Shown: positions 1 to 8,352 of the stretch, piece by piece | How positions within the stretch are numbered: position 1 is the first letter of the stretch | Layout: the number at the start of each line of letters is the position of its first letter | Source: Phycisphaerales bacterium | GTDB taxonomy: Bacteria > Planctomycetota > Phycisphaerae > Phycisphaerales > UBA1924 | Direction of reading: 5' to 3' | Length of the DNA: 64,000 bases | Assembly: GCA_023382935.1 (NCBI GenBank) | Contig: JAHDXL010000003.1 | Span: forward strand, 398,566 to 462,565 | Made by a program: the position numbers and the translations under genes | The notes under the pieces: generated by a model | Databases searched by the model: none | Told to the model about the DNA's origin: nothing | The model's input: only the letters and a program-made list of their open reading frames with translations

Positions 1-1057
1 TCGGGCCTGCCAGCATCGATACCGCCATCCCCAGCAGCATGATGGCCGCACCGGTCACATGGATGTTCTCGTGCTTGGCGCGAGACAGCGCCTTGCGCAA
101 CCGGTAGCGAGCGGTGTCGCGTCGCGCATGCACCGGGCGACCGCGCAGATAACGCTCGATGTCATCAGCCGCCTCCCCGGCCGACTGGTACCGACGCGGG
201 CGCTCCTTGGCCAGCATCTTGAGCAGAATGGTCTGCATCTCGTCGCTGAACCCTCGCCGCACCTGCGTCGGCAGCGTGGGCGGATCGTCGCAGATCACCC
301 GCATCGCCTCCAGCGGCGAGCGGCGCGAAACCTCATACGGCAGCCGCCCACACAGCAGTTCATAGAGCACCACGCCCAGCCCGTACACGTCGGTGCGCGC
401 GTCGATCAGTTCGCTGCGTCCCTGCACTTGCTCAGGCGACATGTACTCGGGCGTGCCCACCAGCCGCCCCTGTTCAGTGACGTGCGAGCGCTCACCCGCC
501 GCCCCCAGCACCTTGGCCACGCCAAAGTCGATCACCTTGGCCACGCCGTCACCGTCGACCAGTATGTTGCTCGGCTTGAGGTCGCGATGCACCACGCCTC
601 GCCCGTTGGCGTGATCGACCGCGCGGCACACGCTCACGAACAATTCGAGTTTCTCCCGCTCGCTGCGGTCCTTCGCGTACGCCGTGATCGGACGTGCGCC
701 GGGCAGATACTCCATCGCGATGTACGGCGTCTCGACCCCGTCAATCTCCTCGGTTCCCGCGTCATGCACAGCCGCGATGCCGGGGTGGCGCAGACTGCCC
801 AGCGCCTTGGCTTCCTGCTTGAGCCGCGCGACCGTCTCCTCGGTCACCGACTCGCCGCGGATGAGTTTGAGCGCCACGTCGGCGCCAGTCTCGCAGTGCC
901 GGGCGCGGTACACCACTCCCATGCCCCCGCTGCCGATGCGCTCGCCGACGATGTAGCGCCCGATGCGAAGCGGCGGCGCGCCGAACAGCCGCGCGTCGCC
1001 CACCGGCGCCGTCGTGCGTTCCTGCGCCGTCAGGTGTTCATCCTGCCCCTCGGACAT
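1..1057 (-). CDS. Ser/Thr protein kinase, C-terminus beyond window
   Basis: Eukaryotic-type protein kinase of the PknB kind, which phosphorylates Ser/Thr on partner proteins at the membrane. Read on the minus strand from an ATG at 1057, the frame stays open for 352 codons to the window edge, so the gene is partial. The glycine loop G-S-G-G-M-G is at residues 42-47, the ATP lysine is K64, the helix-C glutamate E82, the catalytic loop H-R-D-L-K-P-S-N at 157-164 (D159), D-F-G at 177-179 and an A-P-E-like G-T-P-E-Y-M-S-P-E after it. A hydrophobic segment starts at about residue 336, consistent with a membrane anchor and a distal sensor domain that is not visible. Its start overlaps the end of purK by 20 bp, so it is probably the third gene of purE-purK-kinase. 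The substrate cannot be told. Confidence 0.93.
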   Translation of the reverse strand, partial: MSEGQDEHLTAQERTTAPVGDARLFGAPPLRIGRYIVGERIGSGGMGVVYRARHCETGADVALKLIRGESVTEETVARLKQEAKALGSLRHPGIAAVHDAGTEEIDGVETPYIAMEYLPGARPITAYAKDRSEREKLELFVSVCRAVDHANGRGVVHRDLKPSNILVDGDGVAKVIDFGVAKVLGAAGERSHVTEQGRLVGTPEYMSPEQVQGRSELIDARTDVYGLGVVLYELLCGRLPYEVSRRSPLEAMRVICDDPPTLPTQVRRGFSDEMQTILLKMLAKERPRRYQSAGEAADDIERYLRGRPVHARRDTARYRLRKALSRAKHENIHVTGAAIMLLGMAVSMLAGP

Positions 1058-2162
1058 GAGCGTTGGATCCTTCCAGAATCGCGCCCAGTGCACTCATGCG
1101 CGCCTCTCTCGATCGTTCATCAGCCTCGCAGACGTTTACGTGACCGATCTTCCGTCCCGCACGCGGTTCCTTCCCGTACAGATGGACATGCACCGACTCG
1201 TCCTCCAGCAACCTCTCGAGCGGAGGCGCCGTTCCGACGAGGTTCAACATCCCCGCCCAACCCCGCGCCTCGGTCGAACCGAGCGGCAGACCCAGCACCG
1301 CACGCACATGGTTCTCAAACTGGCTCGTCCGGGCTCCATCCACTGTCCAGTGAGCAGAGTTATGCACCCGCGGCGCCATCTCGTTGGCCAGCAGCAGACC
1401 GCCCGTCTCGAAAAACTCCAGCGCGATCACCCCGACGTACCCCAGCCGGTCGAGCATGTGCTCCAGTTGCCTGCGGGCCAACGCCAGCGTCTTCGCGTCC
1501 ACCGGGGCCGGCGCCCGCGACGTCCACAAGATTCCCTCCCGATGCACGTTCTCAATCGGCGGATAGTGCACCGTCGTACCATCGCTCCCACGCACTGCTA
1601 CAAGCGAAATCTCGCGATCGAACCTCACGCCCTGGTCCAGCAGCAGCGGATGCCCGCCGAGTCGTGCCCATGCGGGCTCCACGTCCGCGACTGACCGCAC
1701 CCACGCCTGGCCCTTGCCGTCGTAACCGAGCCGCCGGGTCTTGAGCAGGAGTGGTTTTTCTCGCCGCGCGACCGCATCACGCAGATCCTGCAGGCTGTCG
1801 ATCGCCTCGGAAACGGGCGTGGCGAAACCCGCCCGGCCCAGCACGCCCCGCTCGTGCAGCCGGTCCTGCGCGATGGCGATGCTCTCCAGCCCCGGGCGCA
1901 GCGGCACATGTTGTCCGGCGATCTCCGCCGCGCGCACCGGCACATTCTCGAACTCGATTGTCACGACGTCGAGTCCAGCACAGAAGCGCGCGAGTGCCGA
2001 TTCATCTTCAAACGAGCCACAGACCAGTTGGGCCACGTCGCCAGCGCAGGCGTCGGGCGCGGGGTCATAGACCCGGCTGCGCACGCCCAGCCGGGCCGCC
2101 GCCAGCGCGAGCATGCGCCCCAGTTGCCCGCCGCCGAGAATGCCCAGCACCGGTTTGCTCAC
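1038..2162 (-). CDS. purK: N5-carboxyaminoimidazole ribonucleotide synthase
   Basis: ATP-grasp enzyme that carboxylates AIR with bicarbonate to N5-CAIR in de novo purine synthesis, in the cytoplasm. The 374-residue protein has the family's usual length. It opens with the dinucleotide-like motif [11 protein letters not shown] at residues 7-17, typical of PurK, and continues with the ATP-grasp core (I-E-F-E-N-V-P near 69-75; E-F-F-E in the metal-binding part; [14 protein letters not shown]). The start is GTG, in a GTGA overlap with the purE stop codon, which indicates translational coupling. The downstream kinase starts inside its last codons. Confidence 0.96.
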   Translation of the reverse strand: MSKPVLGILGGGQLGRMLALAAARLGVRSRVYDPAPDACAGDVAQLVCGSFEDESALARFCAGLDVVTIEFENVPVRAAEIAGQHVPLRPGLESIAIAQDRLHERGVLGRAGFATPVSEAIDSLQDLRDAVARREKPLLLKTRRLGYDGKGQAWVRSVADVEPAWARLGGHPLLLDQGVRFDREISLVAVRGSDGTTVHYPPIENVHREGILWTSRAPAPVDAKTLALARRQLEHMLDRLGYVGVIALEFFETGGLLLANEMAPRVHNSAHWTVDGARTSQFENHVRAVLGLPLGSTEARGWAGMLNLVGTAPPLERLLEDESVHVHLYGKEPRAGRKIGHVNVCEADERSREARMSALGAILEGSNAHVRGAG

Positions 2163-2653
2163 GCCTGAACCCTCGGATCGCTCGACTTGAGCACCTGCCG
2201 GGTCTGCTCGGCGCGTCGCGCCTCCAGCGCCTCGGCCACGCGTGTATCGCCAGTGCCGATGATCGCCGCCGCCAGCAGACCCGCGTTGGTGGCGCCGGCC
2301 CTGCCGATCGCCAGCGTTCCCACCGGCACGCCCGCCGGCATCTGCACGATGGAAAGTAGGGAGTCAAGTCCGTTGAGCGCCCTGCTCTGCACCGGCACGC
2401 CCAGCACCGGCAGCGTCGTCTTGGAAGCCACCATGCCGGGCAGATGAGCCGCGCCTCCCGCGCCGGCGATGATGACCTTCAGCCCGCGCGCCCGCGCTGA
2501 GGCGGCATATTCGAACATCGCGTCCGGCGTGCGATGCGCACTCACCACCCGCACTTCATGCTCTACCCCCACCGACGAGAGCGCTTCGGACGCTGCCGAC
2601 ATGGTTTCCCAGTCCGAACGCGAGCCCATGATGATGCCAACCAGTGCGCCCAC
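2159..2653 (-). CDS. purE: N5-carboxyaminoimidazole ribonucleotide mutase
   Basis: Class I PurE moves the carboxyl of N5-CAIR to carbon 4, giving CAIR for purine synthesis; it acts directly after PurK. At 164 residues it is of normal length. The signature parts are G-S-R-S-D-W near residues 10-15, the S-A-H-R-T-P-D loop near 38-44 that binds the substrate phosphate, and [10 protein letters not shown]. It is the first gene of the minus-strand operon purE-purK-kinase. The 219 bp upstream, shared with the divergent gene at 2873, should hold its promoter, but I see no clear hexamers. Confidence 0.97.
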   Translation of the reverse strand: MGALVGIIMGSRSDWETMSAASEALSSVGVEHEVRVVSAHRTPDAMFEYAASARARGLKVIIAGAGGAAHLPGMVASKTTLPVLGVPVQSRALNGLDSLLSIVQMPAGVPVGTLAIGRAGATNAGLLAAAIIGTGDTRVAEALEARRAEQTRQVLKSSDPRVQA

Positions 2654-2872
2654 GCGTCATCCTCCACTTTCGCTGGAAAATCTGCAGGCCGCGCGCGACG
2701 GGCCAAATGCTTCACATCCACTTCGATCCGACTGTCGATCCCATTTTCCATGCACTGAAGGCCCGACCGAAAACGTCCGAATTGAAGATGGATAAACCTG
2801 TCTGTTTGTCTGGAGTCTTGTAGTGGTCATTCCCGCTTGCGTTCGAGTCGCGAAGACGTAATCATTCCCACA

Positions 2873-3112
2873 ATGTCGGAGTCGGGCCGGATCCAAGTCG
2901 TGTTCTGTCTGCGCAACATTGATCGCGCCATCTACGACGCGCTCAAGTCGCTGGCGCAGGTGAACCCCGAGATCAAACTCGAACCGGCCGGTTGCCTGTG
3001 CAACTGCACCCGATGCTTCGAGGTGCCCTTTCTCCAGATCAACGGGCGCATCATCGAGGGCTCGACTCACCAGGAGATCCTTGAAGAAGTCCTCGCGGCT
3101 CTTCAGACCTGA
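2873..3112 (+). CDS. DUF1450-like small cysteine protein
   Basis: Small protein of 79 residues starting at the ATG at 2873 (M-S-E-S-G-R). An in-frame TTG at 2837 would add 12 residues but is less likely. The sequence has an F-C-L-R-N start, a C-L-C-N-C-T-R-C cluster in the middle, P-F-L-Q-I-N-G after it and an acidic helical end. This resembles the DUF1450 (YuzB-like) group, thioredoxin-like proteins with a cysteine cluster that may bind a metal or an iron-sulfur centre. No function is established for the group, and the neighbours give no hint. Family assignment is by eye. Confidence 0.7.
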   Translation: MSESGRIQVVFCLRNIDRAIYDALKSLAQVNPEIKLEPAGCLCNCTRCFEVPFLQINGRIIEGSTHQEILEEVLAALQT

Positions 3113-3114
3113 TT

Positions 3115-4974
3115 TCACCGGACCCCCGCCAGTTTTCGGACCGTGAAGTCGAAGTTCCTCACCAGGTTGGCGCGGATCCCGTACACCACGCCCAGGTAGA
3201 TCATCGATGCCGCGATCGAGCCGATCAGCAGCCCCACCCGCGCCCCGTTCAGTCCACCACCCCCCGTCACAGTGTCAAACATCGCGTCGGCAGGCGTGAC
3301 TGCGGCATAGATCAGCGTCACCGGCGTCAGCGCCGTCATCACCGGCCCGATCAACTCGATCGACGAGCCCGACTGCCACCCGCACAGCCCCAGCGTGCCA
3401 CCCACCACCCCCACCACCCCCACCGTGCCGATCACGCTGCTGATCGTGCCCCTGCTCTTGAGCGACCACTGCAGACCCACCATGACGCAGAAGGCCGTGA
3501 ACGTCAGCAGCACCGGTGCGGCCACCAGACCGGCCTCGGGCACGATGACCGGCGCCTGTCCACCCGCCACGCCCCCCACCGGCACCATCACGCCGCCGGC
3601 GCGCCCAAACCCACCAAAGGCGACGTAGATCCCCGCGATCACGAGCGTGGCCACCGGCACCGCCAGCAGCGGCGCCAGGTACTCCACCAGTCCGCGCAGT
3701 TTTCCCGACAGGTACACGCTCGGTGTGATGGGCGTGGTCAGCAGCAGGTCCAGCGTTCCATCCTCACGCTCGCGACTGATGGCCGTCGCCGCCATGTTGA
3801 TGCCCACCAACGTGATCACCGCCACCTCGGTCCACACCGTCGAGAGCAGCGCCAACTGAAAAGTCGGTGCCGCCAGTTTTCCGAAATGAAAGAGCCCGAC
3901 CAGCAGCAGCCCGAACGCCCCGCCGACGGCACAGAAACTCCACCTCGCCAGGATGCGCCCAAAAGTCGCGTTGCGGGCCGTCGACTCACGCCATGCGATC
4001 GGATTGCTCCCGACCGGCCGGGGGGGGCGGTGCTCGGCATCCTTCCCGCCCAGCCCCATCATCCGCCGATACCAAGGCACGCCCGCCCGCACGCTGGCAA
4101 ACTGGCTCAGCCCGCCTAGGCGCACCGTCAACGCGCTCAGCCCGAGCAACACCACGCTCAACCCGCCGCTCAGCACGCACCAGGCCGTCACCGGGCTCTC
4201 GAGCATGAACGCCCGCAGCCCCGTCATCGAGCCCGCTTCCGCCCTCGGGTAGGACGACGGGTTCAGCAATGCGTGCAGCGCCAGAAAGGGATTGAGGGAG
4301 GTCAGCAGCGTCACGCCCCTGCCGTTGATCCCCTGTCCAAGTCCGACCTGCCGCAGCCACTGGTCTAGGGCCGCCGTCACCGCGATGTACGACACCACCG
4401 CGACATAAAACGTGAAGACGGCGCGCTTGCCCACCAGCCGACTGACCGACAAACTCACCGCGACCGTACCGACGAGAAGGGCAGCACAGCCCGCGATCAA
4501 ATAACTCACCAGGATCGACCGCCCCGGCACCCCGCCGAAAAACTGCGTCATCGCAAACAACGGCAGTGACGCGCTCAGCAGCGCCAGCACAAAGAACAAC
4601 CTTCCGAACAGGTTGCCCAGCACGATCTGCACCGTGCTCAACGGGGAGACCAGCAGTATGTCCCAAGTGCGCGGGTCCGACTCCTGCGCAATCGCGCCGG
4701 CCATGAACACCGGCGCCAGTACGCAGATCAACCCGATCTGGAGATACGCGATCCAAGTGAAACTGCTCGCCCCGGCCTGGGCCAGTTCGCGGTAGTTCAG
4801 CGCTCCAGAGTTGGTCTTGAGCAACAGCAACCACAGCAGCACCAGCATGAGCACCGCCAGGTAGGCCGCCCGAACGTACATGTGTTTGCTGCGGCGCGAC
4901 CCATTCTGCACGAGACGCACGACGATGGGGTTGAGCGGACCGAGGGCAAGCACCCACCGGAGGAAAACAGGCAT
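3115..4974 (-). CDS. ABC-2 type transporter permease
   Basis: Integral membrane protein of 619 residues with about a dozen hydrophobic segments in two halves, joined by a charged stretch around residues 300-340 (G-G-K-D-A-E-H-R-P-P-R-P). Each half carries the ABC-2/NosY type pattern E-(S/R)-(D/E)-x-(R/G)-T-(W/L)-D-(I/L)-L-L: Q-E-S-D-P-R-T-W-D-I-L-L in the first and R-E-R-E-D-G-T-L-D-L-L-L in the second. It therefore looks like two ABC-2 permease units fused in one chain. No ATPase gene is adjacent, so a partner must be encoded elsewhere. The chosen ATG at 4974 has TAGCAT six bases upstream; an in-frame GTG at 4980 is the alternative. Cargo unknown. Confidence 0.85.
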   Translation of the reverse strand: MPVFLRWVLALGPLNPIVVRLVQNGSRRSKHMYVRAAYLAVLMLVLLWLLLLKTNSGALNYRELAQAGASSFTWIAYLQIGLICVLAPVFMAGAIAQESDPRTWDILLVSPLSTVQIVLGNLFGRLFFVLALLSASLPLFAMTQFFGGVPGRSILVSYLIAGCAALLVGTVAVSLSVSRLVGKRAVFTFYVAVVSYIAVTAALDQWLRQVGLGQGINGRGVTLLTSLNPFLALHALLNPSSYPRAEAGSMTGLRAFMLESPVTAWCVLSGGLSVVLLGLSALTVRLGGLSQFASVRAGVPWYRRMMGLGGKDAEHRPPRPVGSNPIAWRESTARNATFGRILARWSFCAVGGAFGLLLVGLFHFGKLAAPTFQLALLSTVWTEVAVITLVGINMAATAISREREDGTLDLLLTTPITPSVYLSGKLRGLVEYLAPLLAVPVATLVIAGIYVAFGGFGRAGGVMVPVGGVAGGQAPVIVPEAGLVAAPVLLTFTAFCVMVGLQWSLKSRGTISSVIGTVGVVGVVGGTLGLCGWQSGSSIELIGPVMTALTPVTLIYAAVTPADAMFDTVTGGGGLNGARVGLLIGSIAASMIYLGVVYGIRANLVRNFDFTVRKLAGVR

Positions 4975-4980
4975 GGGCAC

Positions 4981-4986
4981 ATGCTA
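4981..4986 (-). promoter_or_regulatory. Candidate -10 box, leaderless start of ABC permease
   Basis: On the minus strand TAGCAT is followed by six bases and then the ATG at 4974. With transcription starting about 7 nt after a -10 box, the mRNA would begin at the start codon. No Shine-Dalgarno sequence is present. Part of a recurrent pattern in this window. Confidence 0.45.
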
Positions 4987-5029
4987 CCAGCCTGCCCGCG
5001 CCCAAACACCAGGTACCATCGACGCTGCG

Positions 5030-5593
5030 ATGAAGCGCCCCGGTCCCACCACGAGTCAGGATGAACTGCTCGCCGCCGCCCGGCGAGGCAATCGTGACGC
5101 CCGGGGCGAACTCGTCCGCCGGTTCCAAAAGCCGGTGCTCGCGCTGTGCGCCCAACTCGTCGGCTCGCGCGAGGCCGAGGATCTGGCCCAGGACTCCCTC
5201 ACCCAGGTGCTCTCTCGCCTCGATACCTTCGCCGGGCGCAGCGATCTGGGAACCTGGATCTATCGTGTCACTACGAACACATGCCTGACATACCTGCGCC
5301 GACGGAAACGCTCCCCCATTCAGAGCGACATCGGCGAAGTGTCCCAGACGATCCGGGAACCCGGCGGAGACTCGGGCGTCCAAACAGGTGAAGGCCGCGG
5401 ATCTATCCGCCGGGCGTTGGACAGCCTGCCGGATGAACACCGGGTCATCCTGATTCTCCGCGATGTGCGGGGGATGGAGTACGAGCAACTGGCCGACGTG
5501 CTAGGAATCGCGCCCGGAACCGTCCGCAGCCGCCTGTTCCGGGCCCGTCGCGCCCTTCGAGAGGCACTCGGGCCCGAATTTGAAACCAGATGA
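5030..5593 (+). CDS. RNA polymerase sigma factor, ECF subfamily
   Basis: Sigma-70 family factor of 187 residues with region 2 and region 4 only, as in ECF factors. Region 2 contains A-E-D-L-A-Q-D-S-L-T-Q-V near residues 48-60 and W-I-Y-R-V-T-T-N-T-C-L-T-Y-L-R-R at about 77-92. Region 4 contains L-P-D-E-H-R-V-I-L-I-L-R-D-V and the helix-turn-helix with Y-E-Q-L-A-D-V-L-G-I-A-P-G-T-V-R-S-R-L. The ATG at 5030 is chosen because the protein then begins just before conserved region 2; TACCAT lies ten bases upstream. The stop overlaps the next gene (ATGA), the usual sigma/anti-sigma arrangement. Confidence 0.95.
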   Translation: MKRPGPTTSQDELLAAARRGNRDARGELVRRFQKPVLALCAQLVGSREAEDLAQDSLTQVLSRLDTFAGRSDLGTWIYRVTTNTCLTYLRRRKRSPIQSDIGEVSQTIREPGGDSGVQTGEGRGSIRRALDSLPDEHRVILILRDVRGMEYEQLADVLGIAPGTVRSRLFRARRALREALGPEFETR

Positions 5594-6633
5594 GCAAGCC
5601 GCTGCCCCAACTCGATCCTCATGAAGAGGCCTTGGCGCTCGAAGCCATCGAGGGGACGCTGGCACCCGAGCAGCGCGGCGCCCTGGAAGCCCTGCTCAGA
5701 CGGAACCCCGGATTGCGGGAGCACATCGCCGCGATGCGATCGGACCGGTATCGTCTGGCCGATCTGCCCATTGAGTTGCCGTCGGAGGTCGATCTGGTCG
5801 AGGCGGTTTTGGCGCGTCTGGAGCCGGAAGTGCTTCCGTTGCGCCGGATGGATGTCCCGCGCCGTCGGCGTGACGGGCTCTGGTCGCCGGCGACGGGTCG
5901 GCGCGCGGCGTTGGCCGCCGCCGTGCTGCTCATCACCGGGTTCACGGCCGCCTACGTGCGATCGCAGATGCACAAGCCGAGCACGCACCCGCCCGTGGCA
6001 GTGGATGCACCCGAGACCATTGTGCCGCCAATGCTCGTCGCCGAAGGGTCCGGCACGGAACTTCCCATGGCGTCGACCGAGGATCCGGTCGCGTCGGAGG
6101 AACTGCTCGTGGCGGCCGAAGGGTTCTGGGAAGCCGATCGCGCGCTGGAACCCGATTTGCCTCGGGCCGTGCAGTTGCTGGGCGAGGGGCGTCTGGCCAT
6201 CCGCGTGCTGGCCCGGTCGGAGCACGCGGCTCGCGCGGGCCTCGATGCGATGCATGCGGGCCTGGCCTCCCGCAGCACCGCCTGGACACTGGCCGGGCGG
6301 CTGGATGCCAGTTTGTGCCGGCGCTGGGAGCGCATCGCCTCGCAACAGCCGGTGTGGGCGTTCGACCGGCAGACTGACGACCTGATCGAGGTGCCGCGAC
6401 CGATGCTCGTCGAAGTCTGGTCGGCCGAACTGCAACTCGACGCGACCGCCCTGGCTTCGCTCGTACATGCGCTGTCCAAACTGAACTGGCGCGTGCACCT
6501 CGAGGAAATGTCGCGACCCGTCGACATCGAGCCCACCTCGCTGGAGTCGGCCCTGTGGTGGGATCAGCCGCCCTCCACCTGGCGCCCGACCGGCAGCGTG
6601 CCAATCGTCATCGACGCGCTGGTTCGCCCCTGA
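5590..6633 (+). CDS. Putative membrane anti-sigma factor
   Basis: 347-residue protein translationally coupled to the ECF sigma gene by an ATGA overlap. The N-terminal 65 residues are helical and acidic (A-L-A-L-E-A-I-E-G-T-L, then R-N-P-G-L-R-E-H-I), like the cytoplasmic sigma-binding part of anti-sigma factors, but there is no H-x3-C-x2-C zinc motif. One transmembrane helix follows at about 105-125. The rest, about 220 residues, would be outside the cytoplasm and matches no domain I know. Role as anti-sigma is inferred from position and topology. Confidence 0.7.
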   Translation: MSKPLPQLDPHEEALALEAIEGTLAPEQRGALEALLRRNPGLREHIAAMRSDRYRLADLPIELPSEVDLVEAVLARLEPEVLPLRRMDVPRRRRDGLWSPATGRRAALAAAVLLITGFTAAYVRSQMHKPSTHPPVAVDAPETIVPPMLVAEGSGTELPMASTEDPVASEELLVAAEGFWEADRALEPDLPRAVQLLGEGRLAIRVLARSEHAARAGLDAMHAGLASRSTAWTLAGRLDASLCRRWERIASQQPVWAFDRQTDDLIEVPRPMLVEVWSAELQLDATALASLVHALSKLNWRVHLEEMSRPVDIEPTSLESALWWDQPPSTWRPTGSVPIVIDALVRP

Positions 6634-6642
6634 TCGTCGCGT

Positions 6643-6996
6643 TCAGCCCCGGAAACTCTGGGCGTCGAGTTTGCGTTGCTCGGCCTGGCGATAGCGCATG
6701 CGCACCACGGGCAGCAACCCGCCCATCAGGCCGGCGGCGATCACGCCGGGGCCGACGAACGACACCCACACCCACCAGGGCTGCCCCATCACCAACGCTG
6801 CCAAGCCGACGGCCACCAGGGCGACCCCCACGACGATGCCGAAGACGAAGATGCCCAGGACAAAGTGTTTGGCCTTTCCCATCGCTGCCAGCGGGCCGCC
6901 CACGCCGCCGCCGATGCCGCCCAGCACGCCGCCGACGCCCGCGCCCAGCAGTCCGCCCACCATTCCGGCCGTCTGTTCGTCAAACCACGGAGTCAT
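6643..6996 (-). CDS. Small glycine-rich membrane protein
   Basis: 117 residues. The first third is an almost pure Gly/Ala/Val run (G-G-L-L-G-A-G-V-G-G-V-L-G-G-I-G-G-G-V-G), followed by two clear transmembrane helices (about 45-68 and 75-97) and a basic C-terminal tail. Its start overlaps the end of the DUF2089 regulator by ATGA, so the two are made together. Pairing of a DUF2089 regulator with a small membrane protein suggests that the regulator controls or senses a membrane function; this is inference. No family recognised. Confidence 0.75.
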   Translation of the reverse strand: MTPWFDEQTAGMVGGLLGAGVGGVLGGIGGGVGGPLAAMGKAKHFVLGIFVFGIVVGVALVAVGLAALVMGQPWWVWVSFVGPGVIAAGLMGGLLPVVRMRYRQAEQRKLDAQSFRG

Positions 6997-7331
6997 GCGT
7001 CCCCCTTTGCCTGGTTGACTCGCTCGTCGGCCAGCGACGCGATGCGCCGGGCCGTGTCCACGTTCATGTGTCCGCGTTCGATCAGGTCGGCCAGGAACTC
7101 GCGCAGCGGATCGGGCCGACGTCCCTGCATGGCCAGTTGCAGGCGATCGATGACTCGATCGAGCCGCGCCCGGATGGTCGGGTAACTGACACCATACACC
7201 TCCGCCAACCCCTTGAGCGAGCCGGACTGGAGCACCAGTTCGCTGACCAGGGCCAGATCCTCGTCCGACAGGCTCAGGAGTGGGTGGTCGTGCCGGCCGG
7301 CGAGGCGCGTTTTCGATTCGTTGATCGACAC
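6993..7331 (-). CDS. DUF2089-like helix-turn-helix regulator
   Basis: Small DNA-binding protein with the pattern of DUF2089: L-S-x-E-D-L-A-L-V-S-E-L-V-L, then G-S-L-K-G-L-A-E-V-Y-G-V-S-Y-P-T-I-R-A-R-L-D-R-V-I, a helix-turn-helix. The C-terminal part (residues about 65-112) is helical. Two starts are possible: GTG at 7346 (117 aa) or GTG at 7331 (112 aa). I prefer 7331, because a good promoter (TTGACA, 17 bp, AATAAT) ends six bases before it and would start the mRNA there, whereas 7346 lies upstream of the -10 box. Cotranscribed with the membrane protein gene that follows. Confidence 0.8.
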   Translation of the reverse strand: MSINESKTRLAGRHDHPLLSLSDEDLALVSELVLQSGSLKGLAEVYGVSYPTIRARLDRVIDRLQLAMQGRRPDPLREFLADLIERGHMNVDTARRIASLADERVNQAKGDA

Positions 7332-7337
7332 ATGAAT

Positions 7338-7366
7338 ATTATTCACTTCATCTTGAGTATTGTCAA
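7338..7366 (-). promoter_or_regulatory. Sigma-70 type promoter of DUF2089 operon
   Basis: Minus strand: TTGACA (7366-7361), 17-bp spacer, AATAAT (7343-7338), then ATTCAT and GTG. The -35 box is embedded in the inverted repeat CTTGA-N6-TCAAG, a candidate operator for autoregulation. The block is strikingly AT-rich compared with its surroundings. Confidence 0.65.
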
Positions 7367-7424
7367 GTCACATTTCAAAAAAACGAAGATGGTGCGATCG
7401 GGCAGGTTTGCCGGGCAAGTCCTG

Positions 7425-7430
7425 TAGAAT
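7425..7430 (+). promoter_or_regulatory. Candidate -10 box of pdxJ
   Basis: TAGAAT, five bases before the pdxJ ATG at 7436. No Shine-Dalgarno sequence and no convincing -35 box. The position suits a leaderless mRNA. Confidence 0.4.
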
Positions 7431-7435
7431 CAGAG

Positions 7436-8203
7436 ATGATCCACCTCGGCGTAAACATCGACCATGTGGCCACCGTCCGGCAGGCCCGGTATCCCGATCA
7501 GCCCGACCTGGGCGAGCCAGACCCGGTGCGGGCGGCCCACGAGGCCGAGATGGGCGGGGCCGACGGGATCACCGTCCACCTGCGCGAAGATCGGCGTCAC
7601 ATCAACGACCGCGACGTGGAACTCATCCGCCGCCTGTCGCGCGTGCGGCTGAACCTCGAGATGGCCGCGACCGACGAGATGATCGATATTGCGCGTCGCA
7701 TCCGACCCGACACCTCGATGCTGGTGCCCGAGGGTCGGCGTGAGGTGACCACCGAAGGCGGGCTCGACGTGGCTTCGCAGTTGGCGCGTCTGAAGGAAGT
7801 CGTCGCGGCCCTGCGTGACGGGGGCATGATCGTCAGCGCGTTCATTGATGCGGATCTGAGACAGGTTGAGGCCGCGGCCGAGGCAGGCTTCGACGTCTGT
7901 GAGGTCCACACCGGGCCCTACGCCAAGTCGTTCTTCGAGTGCGGGGGCGACATGCGGCGCGGCAACCTTCGCAGCGAACTGGACCGCGTAGCGCTGGCCG
8001 GGCGGCGCATCAGCGAACTGGGCATGCGCTTCAACGCAGGGCACGCGCTCAACTACCACAACGTCGGACCCATCGCGGGCCTGCGCGGTGTCGCGGAACT
8101 GCACATCGGTCACGCGATTGTCAGCCGGGCCGTGTTCGTCGGACTGCGCGAGGCGGTGGCCCAGATGAAGCGGCTGATGGTCGAGGCGTGCGGGAGTTGG
8201 TGA
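7436..8203 (+). CDS. pdxJ: Pyridoxine 5'-phosphate synthase
   Basis: PdxJ condenses 1-deoxyxylulose 5-phosphate with 3-amino-2-oxopropyl phosphate to pyridoxine 5'-phosphate (DXP-dependent vitamin B6 route; cytoplasm). The 255-residue TIM barrel is of usual length. Characteristic parts are L-G-V-N-I-D-H-V-A-T-V-R-Q-A-R near residues 4-18, the H-L-R-E-D-R-R-H-I loop near 48-56, L-N-L-E-M-A-A-T at about 72-79, V-C-E-V-H-T-G-P-Y-A near 154-163 and the late N-A-G-H-A-L-N-Y-H-N-V loop. The N-terminus abuts the barrel's first strand, supporting the ATG used. Confidence 0.97.
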   Translation: MIHLGVNIDHVATVRQARYPDQPDLGEPDPVRAAHEAEMGGADGITVHLREDRRHINDRDVELIRRLSRVRLNLEMAATDEMIDIARRIRPDTSMLVPEGRREVTTEGGLDVASQLARLKEVVAALRDGGMIVSAFIDADLRQVEAAAEAGFDVCEVHTGPYAKSFFECGGDMRRGNLRSELDRVALAGRRISELGMRFNAGHALNYHNVGPIAGLRGVAELHIGHAIVSRAVFVGLREAVAQMKRLMVEACGSW

Positions 8204-8210
8204 AAGCGGT

Positions 8211-8248
8211 CAAGATCCACGAACCCCGACCATGAGGGAGGGGTCTTG
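8211..8248 (+). terminator. Weak terminator-like hairpin after pdxJ
   Basis: CAAGATCC and GGGTCTTG can pair over 8 bp with one G-T wobble; no real T-run follows. The remaining bases up to 8352 show nothing else. Confidence 0.3.
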
Positions 8249-8352
8249 CTTCGATCGACCAGACCCGAGTTCCCAATACTTGCGCCTGATTTCCCGGGTT
8301 CCGGCGATGGCTCCTTCATGGTCGCGCCTCATGGAAGTCACGGTGCGCGACC

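Noticed and set aside
59..1744. Long plus-strand open frame over the kinase and purK genes
   Set aside because: Arg/Pro/His-rich shadow of the real minus-strand genes in GC-rich DNA; no motif or start signal.
7344..7346. GTG at 7346 as the DUF2089 start
   Set aside because: It lies upstream of the -10 box of the best promoter, so it would not be in that transcript; kept as an alternative in the annotation.
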